From contig SDOX01000021.1 in NCBI GenBank assembly GCA_004565275.1, forward strand, positions 1,260,696 to 1,324,695: a stretch of 64,000 nucleotides of DNA. The letters run 5' to 3'. How positions within the stretch are numbered: the first letter of the stretch is position 1; the number at the start of each line of letters is the position of its first letter. Shown here piece by piece: positions 35,501 through 47,749 of the stretch. Made by a program: the position numbers and the translations under genes. Source of the DNA: Nannochloropsis salina CCMP1776. Lineage: Eukaryota > Sar > Eustigmatophyceae > Eustigmatales > Monodopsidaceae. The notes under the pieces are model-generated. The model searched no databases and was not told where the DNA came from. It saw nothing but the letters and a program-made list of their open reading frames with translations.

Positions 35501-38500
35501 TGTCCTTTTCTGCATTCTCGACAACAACCACCTCTTCTTCCTTCCCATTCCCCTCTTTTTCTTCTCCTTCCTCTCTCCCTTCCTCTTTGGGCCCCTTTTG
35601 TACCCCCTCCACCAGGACTTCTCCTAACCGCTCCCTCAAGTCCTCCTCATGTCCTTCCAAGTAGTCTCTCACCCTCACCGTTCCCCCTGCCTGGCCCGCC
35701 AACGCCACCAGACAAGCCACCCATTCCCTTGCCCCTTTCCTCCCCCCCTTCCTCCTTCGTCGCCCTCCCACACCAGCGTCCAAGGCCCGGATCCCTTTCA
35801 AGAGCTCCACCAGTTCCACGTCCCCCCCATTGATCCAACGGCGGACGACAAGGGAAAGCTCCGGGTCCAATTTCCGGGGAAGTCGGCTTTCTCCTTCTAG
35901 AAGGTACCCAAGCCCCCAGCGACAGTGACCCAGCGCCTCATACTCACACTTGGCATCGATGGCTGCCGGGCGTTGCAGAAGCAACTGCGCGAGTTCTGGG
36001 TTCTGTTGGGGAAGACCCTGAGCACGGAGGAGGGAACAAAGGGCATTTCTGTCCAATTTGTGCTCAAAAAAGGAAGGGGTTGACGAAGAGGAAGAAGGAG
36101 ATGGATTTCGAAACAACAGGGTGTACACAGCCTTCTCACGCGTGTAACGGACAGAGGCAACCCGCCCGGCAAACGCTCCCACGCCTGGAAAATGCTTAAC
36201 GACTCGAAGACGGAGGAAAGGGTCCACGTCTTTGGGCATCCGCTCCCGAATGCAATCCTCGCAGAACCAATATTCTTTCTCCTTCCCTTGCTCGGACACG
36301 TTGCGGTTGGGATGCAAGACAGGCATTTTCACGCAGTCCGGGTGGAAGGACGCGTCGCACCGGTTGCACTGCTGAGGCGACACCTGCCGCCATTCCTTGA
36401 TCCCGCCCACCAAGGTAACTTCCACAGACTGCGGGTACGGGTCTCGGCAAACCTTGCAAGTGGTGTCCAACCCCAGTTCCTCCAGGGGGGGGGCATCCAC
36501 ATCCAGGACCCACTGCAAAAGAAGCCGGTCAAAGCGAGCCACCAACCGATCGGCATCGTGCAGAATCACGTCGTTTTCGGGATTGAAGAGGGCACAATTG
36601 ATAAAAACCCGCCGAACGTCCGTGGCGAATCGCCCCACCGAGTCATCGTATTGCCCGTTTCGCAAGTTCCGTGTCACGTCCATCAGACCCAACGGACGCG
36701 CTACCACCTCCCCGTAACCCTCTACGTGCGGTTGATACTTAAACAAGCTTCCTCCTTTAGCCTGCATCAGAGCTTGTAGGATAGCGTAGCATCGTCGGAC
36801 GATCTCAGCTTTGGCCTCGAAATCCTCAGGCGTTATGTCCCTGTAGGCATCGATGTCTTCCTCGTCCTCCTCCTCTTCCTCCTCCTCCTCGTCTTCCTCG
36901 TCTTCCTCTTCCTCTACCTCTCCACCTTTCGTCAATATCCCCATACCATCCTCTTCCTCTTTTCCTTCCACTGTCTCACATTCTTCCCCTTCTGCCCCAA
37001 GCCCTAACGATGACCGCCGGCGTTTCCTTTTCTCTTTCTTCCCTCGCCTGCCTCCTCTCTCTTTTTCCGCCGAGGATCTTCGGGACTCGCTGTCCAAAGA
37101 ATCAGTCTCAAAACTCGCGGTGGAACACGCCAGAGAGACGCCATTATTCCCCCCCCCTTCTGTACCTCCCAAGGAAGGCGAGGCAGGGAAGGACGGCACG
37201 GTGGACGACGCAAGTTGCGGGAGTCCGTGGCCTGTGGTCGACGTCACGGAGGGGGCACTCATAGACGCGATCGATTCGCTAGTCATAACCCTGTTCAAAG
37301 AAGAGGGAATTGCAGGGGTGCCAGATACCTTCTGCAATTCTTCTCCATCCTGCTTGATTTCCCCTTCTCCTGCTCCGCTACCCACGCCTGATCTACTGCC
37401 TCCTACTCTTGTCTTTCCTCCCGCTCCCTCCACGCTGGAGGGTGACTGCCGGTGCTCCAGCAAGTCCTTCTCCGCCTCCTCCTCTTCTTCCTCCTCCTGC
37501 TGCGGTGCTTGCGACGGCCGTTGCTCTCCTCCCCGCTGCATGGAACCAGCGATGGGGTCGGTCTCCAACTCTTTCCAAACACCGCCCTCGCCCAAATTAC
37601 TTTGGTACATATCCAACGCGGTCATGGCCTTCTCCACCGCTTGCTTGATCGCCTCCAGCCACCCTTTCTTGTTTTGGTTCTCCCCTTCCTCCCGAAACGG
37701 GGCTAGGACCTTGGAGGCCTCCTGTAAGGCCGTTACCACCCCCACGCCCACCTCTCCTTCCCTCCTTTCCACCGCCGAAAGCGCCCGCCCCACATGTTCG
37801 TCCACCCAGGGTCCCCATCGTCCTTCGTCCTTCGTGCCCTGTCCCGGGAGACACCGCAGGCTTTCCAAGGCGACTTGCCAGCCAGAGAGCAGACACCGCA
37901 AGGGATTCGGGGTCGGAATACAGAGCGTGAAGGCCGTCCGCGACCAAACAGGGAGACCTCCCCCTCCTCCCCGTCCTCCCCCCGTCCCTCGGTGTTTCAT
38001 CAGTACCCGCAAACGTCCCATGGTCAACGCTTTCTTATCCCAGGCATCCATTTGGAAATCTACACCCCGACCACGCAATGCATATGCCAAATCCACCGGT
38101 AACTGCATGACACGGTAGGCTTGCGCCATAAAGGCCCACCGGGCCAACTCCGGCCATGTCATTTCGTTCAACGGCAGCGTCGGATCTGGGTCGATGCCTG
38201 CCCCGCTCCCTGCCCCACTTCCTCCCTGGGTAGGAGAGGAATACATCAAGGTCTGCACGATGTCGGGGAGGAGAACGCCGGTGAGGCGTTGCGCCACTTC
38301 GGAAAGGACGCGCATCCGTCGTTCTTCCCGGAGCGTGGGATGACGGTCTTTGCAGGCTTCTGCGGCATCCAAGGCTTTCAAGAAGAGGGAGAGGGAGGGC
38401 CACTCTGACATCCCCATCTTCCCCGCCAGCGTGTAGCCCACATCCCAGACTTGGAGGACGTCCGCCATGGTCCGAGAGGAAAGGAGGTTGTTGGCGGAAG

Positions 38501-41500
38501 AAAAGCGCGAATTCGAGGAGGGTGTATACGACGGGGGCAGGGGCAACGCTTTCCCCGTCTCTTCCAAGTGCGCGTCGTCTATCAAAAATTCATTGGCAAG
38601 TTGAGGTACGGCCACCATACCCGCCGGAGCGTCGGCCCCAACTTGGACCAACTGTCGTGCTGCCGCCCGGCGGCGTTGAATGTCGTTGTCCATCCGGATT
38701 CGCAAACGTTTCAGCTCCCGCTCCAGCTCCTTGATCCGTTCCTTTCGACGCTTCCTCTCCACTTGACGCATCCGCTTCTCCCAACGCTGCTCCTCCTTGC
38801 TGCGTTTCTTCTCCTCTTTCTCCATGAGTTTGTTCTGCCGCCTCTCCTCCTCCCGCTGCCGGACTTCTTCGCAACGGAGGCGGATCAGCTCCTCCCGCTC
38901 CATCTCCTTCGCCGCTTTCAACGTCGCGTCTTCCTCTGCGCTTCTCACCTCTCCGTCCCCTTCCTCCCCCTCCATTTTGACTTTACCCCTTCCTCCCCAG
39001 TTACCCCCCCCCCCTTTAAAAGCTTCCCTGCCCTTTCCTCCTCACCTGCGGCTGCCCACGCGGCCACCGCCGCCTTGGCCCGCGCCAAGACTATGTTCTC
39101 ATTGACAACCCCTGCTGAGGATTCCAGCCCAAAAGACGCGGCTGCAAGGGCCTTCACCCCCTCCGACGCCGGTACCAAGTCGGACAAGGGGTCTCTCCCT
39201 CCTCCCAGCCCTCCCTTCCCTTCCCTGTGGCCGCCCCGTCCGAAAGCAGGGCGGCGCAGGTCCACAAATTCGTACAATTTGCATTTATCGGCCCCCGGCA
39301 TACCTTCGATCAAACGGCGAATGCTGTCCGTGAAGAAGGATCGATAATCCACCCAGGGCCTGACGGACGCGTCCTCCCTCCCGTCCTCCGTCCCACCCTC
39401 CCCCTCTGTCTGTCCGTTCTCGGGCTTCCCCCACTTGGCGCCTATACGCAAGCGTAAGGGCGGCACCGGCAAAGCCAATGCAGTGGACGTGCTTTGACTC
39501 AACCACGTGTACGCTTCCGTCCTAGCGTCGGCCTCCAACTGGGCCAAGAGCTCGCACCGTTCTTTCAGGACTTCTTTCTCCAGCAACACTTTCTCTCGGT
39601 ACAGTTTCCCCAGGGCACGCCGCGCTTCTTCCTCCTCCGGGTCGCATGCCACGAGAGCTTTCCTCCCGTCATCCTCCTCTTCTTCCTTCCCTTTCTCTTC
39701 GCAAACAGCGAGACGCCGCTTTTTCCTGGCCCTGCGTCGGGCCAATTCATGTTTTTCAAGCAGACAAAGCTTGTCCAAGGCGTCGCTCCACGCCTTCCTC
39801 GCATTGCGTGCATGAAACACAAAACGCCCTCCTCCTCCTCCCCCCCCGTCACTTCCTCCCTCCCCTCCTCCCCCACCCCCTCCTCCACCAGAGAGCGGTT
39901 TCGAAAGTTCTAGAATCACCTTGAAATTCGGACCTTTGTCTCCTCCCTCGGTAATTTCGAAGAAGAGAGCAAGAAGCTGCCGCAAAACATGACTCATCTC
40001 CACGCGCGCGGCTTTGAACCCCAACGGCCAGATTTCCGTTTCACAATGGTAGTTGGGACGAATAAAATCAATTTTACCTGCAAAGAGGGAAAAAGAAGTG
40101 AAAATTAAATACATCGACGATTTCAGAACCAACACTTTCTGGTTTGTCAGAGCATCAGTGAAAGAAAGCCGACCCCCCCTCCCCATTTTTTTTTTTCTAC
40201 ATATTTTCCTCCTTTCTTCTTGTCCTCCCCTTGAGCCCTCACCAAAAGACAGAATGCGAACAGGACCCAGCTGCACGGGCATTTTGAGGACGGCGCACGA
40301 AAGGAAAGTCCTCGCTTCGTCGTACACCTTTGAGCGGGCCAGGGCGAGGGAAGCGGGGGACAGACATGCGGGATGTACCCTTGCTCCCTCCCCCCTACTC
40401 CCTTCCTCCCCTTCGTCGTCTTCCCTGCCGCCGCCCCCCCTTGACTCCTCCCCCTCGTTTCCGTCCGCCGCGTCGGCTTCGAGTGCAGTGGGTCGGTAGG
40501 CCCCAGCCTCTCCCGTGATCGAGGAGGTGCTGGAGGTATTGCTGTGGGCGGGCAGGGGGGGAAGCGTGCCCCCCAGCGTCTCCAAAACGGAGGGATTCAT
40601 GGAAGGGAGAGGAGGGAGGGAGGGACGCGATGCCGGGCCCTTTACGGCTTCGGCCGTGCTGGACAAGGGCAGGGCGGACGTTGCAGGGGACGATGGACTC
40701 TGCACTCCTGGTACCTTGGCAGGCGATGGCTCCGGCCCTGCTGACAAGGACATGCTGCCGTCCCGACCCGGCGTTGCCTCTTGCTTCCTCCGCATCTCGC
40801 CGCGCTTTTGGGCCTTCATCTTCCGGTGCTCCTCTTCCTGGACGACCCGCGACAACAACGCCTCCACCGCAGCCGCCTTGGAGGCAAAGACTTGGCCGTG
40901 AACATCTACGTAGATCACTTGTCCTGCCCCCTCTCCTTCCCTCCCTCCCTCTCCCCCTTCCTGCTCCCCTGCCGCCCCTTCCGCCACGGGAAAGACTTGC
41001 TCCACACGCCAATCTAGCAGGGCTTTGGCAACCACATCCACACTGTTCGCATGGCCGTTTTTCTTCTTCAGGTCATCCGGCCCATCCCCCGGCTCCCGGT
41101 TTCCCTCCTCCTCTTCCTCTCCCTCGTTTCTCTCCCCCCCACCCTCTCCCCGCTGAGAGGCCAACCGCTCTACCTCCGCTCGCAGCTCGGCCAACAGTGC
41201 CGCTTCAGACTCTTTCTCTACTGGGAGGACCGCGGTGCCCGGCATTAAGGGAGGGAAATACGCGGAGGGGCTCGGTGGCCTGCCCCCTTTCCTACCCCCC
41301 CCCCTTCCTCCTTTTTCTCCGGCAGCTTTTCGCTTGGACGGAGCGGAACGTTCGCGCACTTTTTTGCGGTTAGGATCTTGCGATACGTGGGATTTACCGC
41401 TAACTTCCGCTTGAAATTGCAACTCGGGTAATTGCGCCTGAACGTCCGCTCCTTCTCCTCCTCTTTTTCTTCCATCCCCAGTCAGGTGGGACACAAAGGC

Positions 41501-42214
41501 CTGGTGGTGTTGAGGGTGTTGTTGTTGTTGTTGTTGTTGTTGTTGCTGCTGCTGCTGTTGGTGATAATGGTGATGATGTTGTTGTTCAAGCAAGGCCTGG
41601 TGATTATGATCACGATGTTGTTGTTGCTGCTGCTGCTGCTGCAGGTGCTGGTGGTGGGCCTGTGCCAATGCATACCAAGCTACAGCGTCAACGCCTGAGG
41701 TCTGCGGTCCTATACCTGCTGCTGCTGCGGCTGCTTGCTGCTGCTGGAGATAAAATTGTTGCATAGCGGCCGCTGACACGGACAGGGACCCCTCTTCTCC
41801 TTTCCCTCCTCCTCCCTCCCCGTGCTCCCGCCCGTGGTGGTACGGAGTGGGGTAGTGCGCGTGCGCGCTATTGTCGCTGACGTTACCGTCGTGCATCGTC
41901 CCAGTCCGGTTGCCGTGAGAGTGCGAGGGGTAGGGCCCGGGATAGGCTGGAGGCTGTGCATGGTAGACGGGGGGGGAAGGCGCACTGTGACCAACCCCTG
42001 CGCCGGTCATGTAGCCGTACGTGTGTTGACCGTATGCAGGAGGGTCCATTTGATAAGCAGCGAAATGCTGTTGTTCCTGCTGCTGTTGAGGTGGAAGGTA
42101 AAGCTGTTGGGGCGACGGTTCGTGTTGCTGATGATTGAGCCGCTGCTGCTGTCCAAGAGCCATGGGGGGGTAGCCACTCGGACTGCCACCACTCATGTTG
42201 CCAACATTTTCCAT
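32574..42214 (-). CDS. Giant chromatin protein: FYRN-FYRC, DDT, bromodomain, PHD, chromo-barrel
   Basis: Exons 42214-40243, 40077-39046 and 38935-32574 join in phase to 3,121 residues. Part 1 has a Gln/His-rich N-terminus with a (CAA)n run, an AT-hook-like KGGRPPSP, then FYRN split by the first intron (VRILSFG / KIDFIRPNYHCETEIWPLGF) and FYRC (FFEITEGG...FKVILE). Part 2 has a Glu/Arg coiled coil, a DDT-like block (~38280-38470), a WHIM-like ELARWAFMAQAYRVM, poly-Glu, a bromodomain (~36500-36860), a PHD finger (CKVC...CNRC...HPDC...CEDC, ~36240-36475), a second Cys/His module (~34345-34670), a WHIM2/3-like DRGGRIYWQF, a chromo-barrel (~33610-33755) and a helical C-terminus. These are histone-reading and remodeller-subunit modules. 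The two halves could instead be separate genes, with an ATG at 38975, but that ATG lies inside the predicted intron. Confidence 0.8.
41509..41650 (-). repeat. PolyGln-coding CAA/CAG tracts in the FYR gene
   Basis: Two Gln/His tracts are encoded on the minus strand. The longer holds pure CAA units (seen as GTTGTTGTT at 41518-41544) followed by mixed CAG codons, and the second lies near 41620-41650. This parallels the Q-rich ORFs at 5.3 and 10.6 kb. Confidence 0.85.
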
Positions 42215-44067
42215 TATCAAACTTTCGCGACGTCAAAGGCAGCTAAAATGCCTGACTTTGTGACAGCGAACGCGCGTCCTCAAACAGCTCCAGTCTTCCT
42301 TAGTGCACTTTCCATGCACGGATGACTCATCCTTTCACTCCACTGCTTTCTCTGAGCGTGTGATTAAGGCGAGAATATGTAGCTGTGAGCAAAAATTACG
42401 GTAAATTAAAAGCTTCTTCGATGGAGAAGAGACAAGCCTTTCTTGCTCTGTCTCTGTCAAGGGAGGGCAACACTGTCGCAGGCGTGACGATACGCTGCCA
42501 CTTTCAAGCCTCATTAGACTCCTTGTCACGCCGTAAAATGTCGACAGGCCTCCAAGGGAAACCGTCAAGATGCCACGTGTCGAAAGCGTGAAAGGGCATC
42601 AATTTGGATTCGAGCTTACGCCTCCTAAAGAGGCCCTGCCCTTATTCGGCCTCCACCCCCCCCCTCGGTCACGACGACGACATGCAAATGTGAATCTGTG
42701 CCCCTTCAAGGTCTAAGACGATGAGTGGACTGGGGATTGAACGTTGTCGATGTGTTATGGCACGGACGGGTGGGGTGCATCACAGAGGCCGGCGTAGAGG
42801 CGGAGGAGGCAAAACGCGGAATGCCCCAGACGTGAAGGGCATGGAAAATACCCCAAAGCGTGAAGCCACGGACAGGAAATGGTCGACAAAACCACACCCA
42901 TCACCCACCAGATCCCACGCAGGTTGAGGAAGCACAACGCTTCCACCTCCTAAGCACTTTGAGAGGCTCAAGGCTTGCCCCCCGCACGCCGGGCAGGTCT
43001 CGTTTCGTCATGGTTTTCGGTTCCTCAACCTCGAGACGGGCATATCGACGGCTTACGCGCCCGCGTCAGGTGATACCAGGCAGGGGCGGGGCCCGGACCC
43101 AAATAAATTCCCCCTGAAACATCCCTGCCGATCCATTCGAAACCCATGTCCCGCTACGGACATGCACATGTCGACAGGGGTTTTTGCAGCCTTTCGTGCC
43201 ATGTTGGAAAATATTTAATGGAAGATTTCGTGGCATGCATTGCCCAGCCCCCTCCGGCTGAGGCGAGGACGAAATTCTTGGGGTGGGAATCGCGCCTGGC
43301 AAAGAGGGCGATCGGCGCCTGAGAAAGGGGGCGTGTTAGGGAACGACTGGGTGCATGGCCGGCACAACGTAAGGAAATACGAAAAATCTGCTCATAGAGA
43401 GATGGTGCGGGGTGATGGAGGTTGGGGTTTTGCTTTTAAAGGGTCATTTACATGCACTGCGAGGTACCTTGCACTCCCCTTGGGAGCAGCCCCCGGACTT
43501 GCGTCCTCTCCGTCATGGGCACGTTTCTAAAATCACCTGTACAGATTATTTTCGGTCAAGCATTTGGGACGCAGATTTCAGATGCTTTCAACGTGTGAGC
43601 ACCCTCGTATGATCTCGCTATCCCTGTTGCCGTTGCTGTTCTTCATTTGGGGCAAGAAAACCCGGGGCAAGGAGGAAGCCAGCAACCCCTCCGCTGTGTA
43701 GTCCGACTCCTCAACTTGCTTTGATGGGACAGAGAATGAAAGCCTGGGGGTGTCGTCCATTTTACTCCGAGCAATCATCTCACCGAGAGTATTTTGCAAT
43801 TTATTACAGGGACGGGTGCTCGTTTTTCGGTGCGCTTGCGGGTCTTGTTCCCGGAAAAGTGTTGGCACTAACCGCCTGGAAACTGCACATAGGCAACCGC
43901 AAGGAAAAGTGCAGCCTGTCTGAATGAAAGATACACCGTGCCTGTCTTCCCTTCCAGCCACGCAGTTTTGTTCCTCCTTTCCCTGGCCTCTGTCCATGAT
44001 ATCCGTCTCGACCCGTCGGGCCCGCCCCAGCCGACGAGGAGCAAGACTACGTCGCTCTCCCACCCTC
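42215..44067. other. Long intergenic region between divergent genes
   Basis: 1.85 kb upstream of both the giant chromatin gene (minus) and the OTU gene (plus). Short open stretches on both strands, including 43578-44159 minus, have no family signal and no splice logic. It probably holds both promoters and 5' UTRs. Confidence 0.45.
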
Positions 44068-45897
44068 ATGCCTACCTTCCTCCTCCTCCTGCTTGTCGCG
44101 CCCAGCGCCACTTTTCGATTTTCGTTTGCGGCCACCAATTTTCCGAGCGGGACGGCCACAGGAGACGGACGCTTGGAAGTCTACAACAGTATAAGCCAGG
44201 GTGGCTTTTTCTCGGAGACCTGGGACGTGCACCACAGCAAGAGCAAGATGCGCGTGCGCCAGGTGAGGGAAAGAATCAGGGGAATTGCGCGGAACGTGAC
44301 AGGCAGATGGAAACGGAACGCCCAACAAAGGAGATGGGAGGTTTAATCGAGGAATCTGGGTGTTGAAATGTGTCCTTTTTGTGGTGTGACTGAAGGGTCG
44401 CGTCTAGCCGCTGCATAAATGGGGTATCAAGCTTCTTGTTTATTATATTTCCTTTTGGCCTGCCAATAGGTCCCTGGTGATGGGTCTTGCCTTTTCCATG
44501 CCATTTACGTGGCGTTGGCGTACGCGACAAACGGCTCACACCCCCAGGAAGACTACGAGGCGATGTGCAAGGCCGCAGGGGTGCTCAGACAGACAGCCTT
44601 GGATTATCTCTCGGACGATCCCAGTCGATTGTTGACCGTAACATACAACCAGGATATGAAAAGCCAGGAGCTTCTGGACATGACGAGCAAGGAAATGGGC
44701 CTGTCGGCGGAGCAGTACCTGGTACGGCCATAAGTGGGGCGTCTGGACGTGGGGGTGTCTGACATGCTTGTGAGGACGTGTTGAGTGGCTGGAAACGCGT
44801 CGTTTCCGTGCCAGTGTCGCCATTTCTTGTACTCTCTACTGTGTTGCTGCACGAAAAATGTTTTTGTCGCTCGATGATTGGAATGGCATGCGTTGGATTC
44901 ATACTTGTGGAAGTCTGAGCGATCGTGTCGTGGGGGTGGTTGGTCCCATCTTTTTCCCTTCCCCTTCGCGAGACAGAGGCTCAAGGTTCTCACCAATCCT
45001 TCCCCTGTCACTATGCACGTCCATCCCAGGTCCGCCTGCGTGACCCGAAGGAATGGGGGGGGGGGCTAGAAATTGTCGCCCTCGCCAACGCCCTGGAGCG
45101 TCCCATATTTTTGTATGAGCTTAAGCCCGTGGGGTTGCTCTTCTGGTCAAGGTAAGGACGGGGAAGAGAGGAAAATTGAGGTGGATCGAAAGTGAAGACA
45201 ATCCGTCGGATCGACTTGTATAATGTGCAAGGCAACGCTAATATGTCCCGGCCGTACGATAACTACCAAAAGCGGTTACTCATACTACATTTTCTGGGAA
45301 TTTCAACGGCATTTAAACGCTTCACAGGTTTGTATTCAAAAAGATGGTGGAATGCGGAATGCCGAAGTTCTCGCCCAAAAAGAGCTTGCATATTTTGATA
45401 GCTGACTGCAATTTTCCTGACTGTGCCCCTTACTTCTACAACAAGGTAAGGTAACCACCAGGTGGAGAAGGAGGGTGCTCCATTCATGGATTTGCGATCT
45501 TTGCTTGGCCGGAATGGGAATGATATTCTCCTGTGTGGGAGCGATTTCCACTTGTCAACCTATTTGAACCTACTCTCATTATGCCTCCTGCTTTTATTTG
45601 CTTGAAACCCCTTCATAATTCCAGGCTGGCAATCATTTTCTTGCCCTGTTCCCTTGTGAAGATGTTTCTACCGTCCCTACGTCCGATAATTCTGATCCCG
45701 CCCCCTCTGCGGCTGCCGTAGCATCAAGCCTCGAAAATAGTGAGAGTCACGCATTCGGTCGGCGCGTCTTTTTGAGGGGGCGCATGCTAAAACGGTTGCA
45801 AGCGCGGTTTATGTCAACCTTGTTTTTCAGAGGAAGTGGAGGGGGGGAACGGGAAAGAAGGAAGGGAGGAGGAGAGAACAAACGGAAGAAAAGATAG
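44068..45897 (+). CDS. OTU-family deubiquitinating cysteine protease with signal-like N-terminus
   Basis: Five exons (44068-44262, 44470-44721, 45030-45151, 45328-45445, 45625-45897) join in phase to 319 residues. The catalytic Cys is in PGDGSCLFHAI. The next blocks, RLRDPKEWGGGLEIVALAN, RPIFLYEL and LHILIADCNFPD, follow plant OTU3/OTU4-type enzymes, and the His motif GNHFLALFP starts the last exon. All catalytic residues are present, so it should cleave ubiquitin or a related modifier. The start shown gives MPTFLLLLLVAPSATF, a hydrophobic signal ending in a Ser-Ala-Thr-Phe context, so delivery into the secretory route or the complex plastid is plausible. An in-frame ATG at 43924 would bury that signal. 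A Gly run (WGGG) sits on an 11-base G tract at 45055-45065, a slippage-prone spot. Confidence 0.9.
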
Positions 45898-47018
45898 GGT
45901 CGAGAGGTTTTGGAAATATGCATGAGAGATGAGCGAAGTGTCGGGAAAGGCAGAGGCGTGTCCACGGGTTAAAATGGACTCGGGCCAGGATGGCTCGTCT
46001 ACGAGAGCATAGGTAAAATAGGATTGTTAAAAAAGGTAAAGAACACTTTGTATAACATGTCACGTAATTGTATGGTAATAGTTAATTTTTGTACGTCTGA
46101 TGGAGTAAGCCAAAGTCACATCTCATTAGCCATGATTCGATCTCGTGTACACATTGCACATAAGTTAACCAAGGCAGTTATCGTCATTTCACTTTTCTTT
46201 GCCTCATGAAATGTATTGCAATTGCTTGCTTCCGTTTGATTTAAGGGGACACTAAAAGTTTTTGCCTCAGCAATTTTGCGGGTGAATTTCTTACACACGT
46301 CAAACAATAGTGAAACAAATCTTCGGAAAAGGAAGAATTTAAGTCACAAAAATCCTACAGGAAGGAATAAAAAGTCATGGAAGCACAAATAACAAAAATC
46401 ATACGCTGCCAACTGTCATCAAGCCGTTTAGCTTAAAAAGGGAAATGCTAGTTTCTATAGGCACCACGCCACGTATGCATATGCAAGTGATACATATATG
46501 AAAAAAATGATTATATACATTGATGTGCAGTAGTCCTTGTCACATGTCGTAACCTGAAGTTTTTACACAGATGAGTTCATGCTGTCCAAATTCTCAGGTA
46601 AACGCATTTTGAATTTCAAAAATCCGTTCACAACAAGGTCGTGTGTGCATCGCCGCCTTTCGTGCAATTTCATCTCATCCCTACATGTACCTTTTTTTCA
46701 TTAAGTATTTTCACATTCATTGGTCTTTTTTGGAGCCTTTAAAAGATTGTCCATGTTGTTGGCTTTTTCAATAGGCCCCCTTCAGGGATCCCTGCATGAC
46801 CGCGCCTTCCATCCCTGCTCCATTCCTTTCAAAGAACATTTCGTTTGCTCTTATCTGGGCGCAACCACCCGTGAAAATATTTTCTTATGCTTGTATGCTA
46901 GTAGTTTTGAATCATTATGGGGTAAAAAATCTGTTGCTTCACTTGTTATTATGCAAGCTTCTAATTATATATGCAATTCTCTAACACACCACGCCCTCTA
47001 GACATTCTTACGTTCAAA
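45898..47018. other. AT-rich intergenic region
   Basis: About 1.1 kb of AT-rich sequence between the OTU and NTF2-like genes, both on the plus strand. It should include one 3' UTR and one promoter. No coding or RNA gene was seen. Confidence 0.5.
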
Positions 47019-47749
47019 ATGCTCCTTGCCAAGTCCCTAGCGACGCAGTCCCTGCGGCTTCACGCCTCTATTACGGTCAAGGTATGAGACGTGATACTTT
47101 AGAAGGGAATACCACCACAAATTGCGGTGAACGTGCATGCATAGGAAGAATGGCCCCTTCCCTTGCTTATGCATCTTCCCCATTACACGTGTTACAATCT
47201 CTGACGCGGGCCAAAAATCATTTTTTTGTATAACAATTCTTGCAGAAAGCTTTTCCTGTACATTTGCTTTCTACGGTGCGTGAGACTATTCCACTGCGCC
47301 CTTCGCACAAGCAAGTGGTAGCTGAGGTAGCTGCGACGACCGAGAAGTGGCTTGAGACCGTGACGGGACAGAAGCCTACTAGCCCCGCGGAAACAGCTGC
47401 TCTCTATGCAAAGGATGGGGTGCTGTGGGCGACCGTTTCTACGGAGCTTCGCGTCAACCCAAAAGAGATCCGTGACTATTTCGATGTCTTTGCTCGCTTG
47501 CCCAACTTGAAAGTGTCGGACTACAAGCCCTACATTCGTGTGTATGGGGACATCGCGCTTAACGACGGCTATTATACTGTGACGTTTGACACTCCAGAGG
47601 GTAAAAAGGTCACTAAAGCCCGTTATGTCTTTGTGTACAAACGTGATGAGGCCTCGGGAGCGTGGGAGATCATCGACCATCATTCGTCTGCCATGCCCGT
47701 GGCACCCGCTGGGCTCAAGAAAGCCACCACTGTAGCCCCGCCCAGCTAA
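47019..47749 (+). CDS. NTF2-like (SnoaL/CaMKII-association fold) protein
   Basis: Two exons (47019-47081 and 47246-47749) join in phase 0 to 188 residues. The first exon gives MLLAKSLATQSLRLHASITVK and the second continues with basic and hydrophobic residues, an amphipathic presequence of mitochondrial or plastid type. The mature part has the NTF2 cone-fold pattern: a helix with WLETVTG, then YAKDGVLWATVSTELRVNPKEI and FDVFARLP, then beta strands ending in ARYVFVYKRD and WEIIDHHSSAMP. The closest known groups are SgcJ/EcaC and CaMKII-association-domain-like proteins. They bind small molecules or oligomerise, and many have no known activity, so no reaction is assigned. Confidence 0.85.

Noticed and set aside
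36853-38118. 421-codon plus-strand Ser-rich ORF
   Set aside because: Lies entirely opposite bromodomain/PHD coding sequence, with composition dictated by poly-Glu on the other strand.
38945-38975. Separate start and stop of two overlapping genes at ~38.95 kb
   Set aside because: A phase-matched intron covers this point, so the stop and the ATG are both more likely intronic.
43578-44159. 193-codon minus ORF near the OTU gene
   Set aside because: No family signal, and it overlaps the OTU signal-peptide exon on the other strand, which is supported by in-phase splicing.
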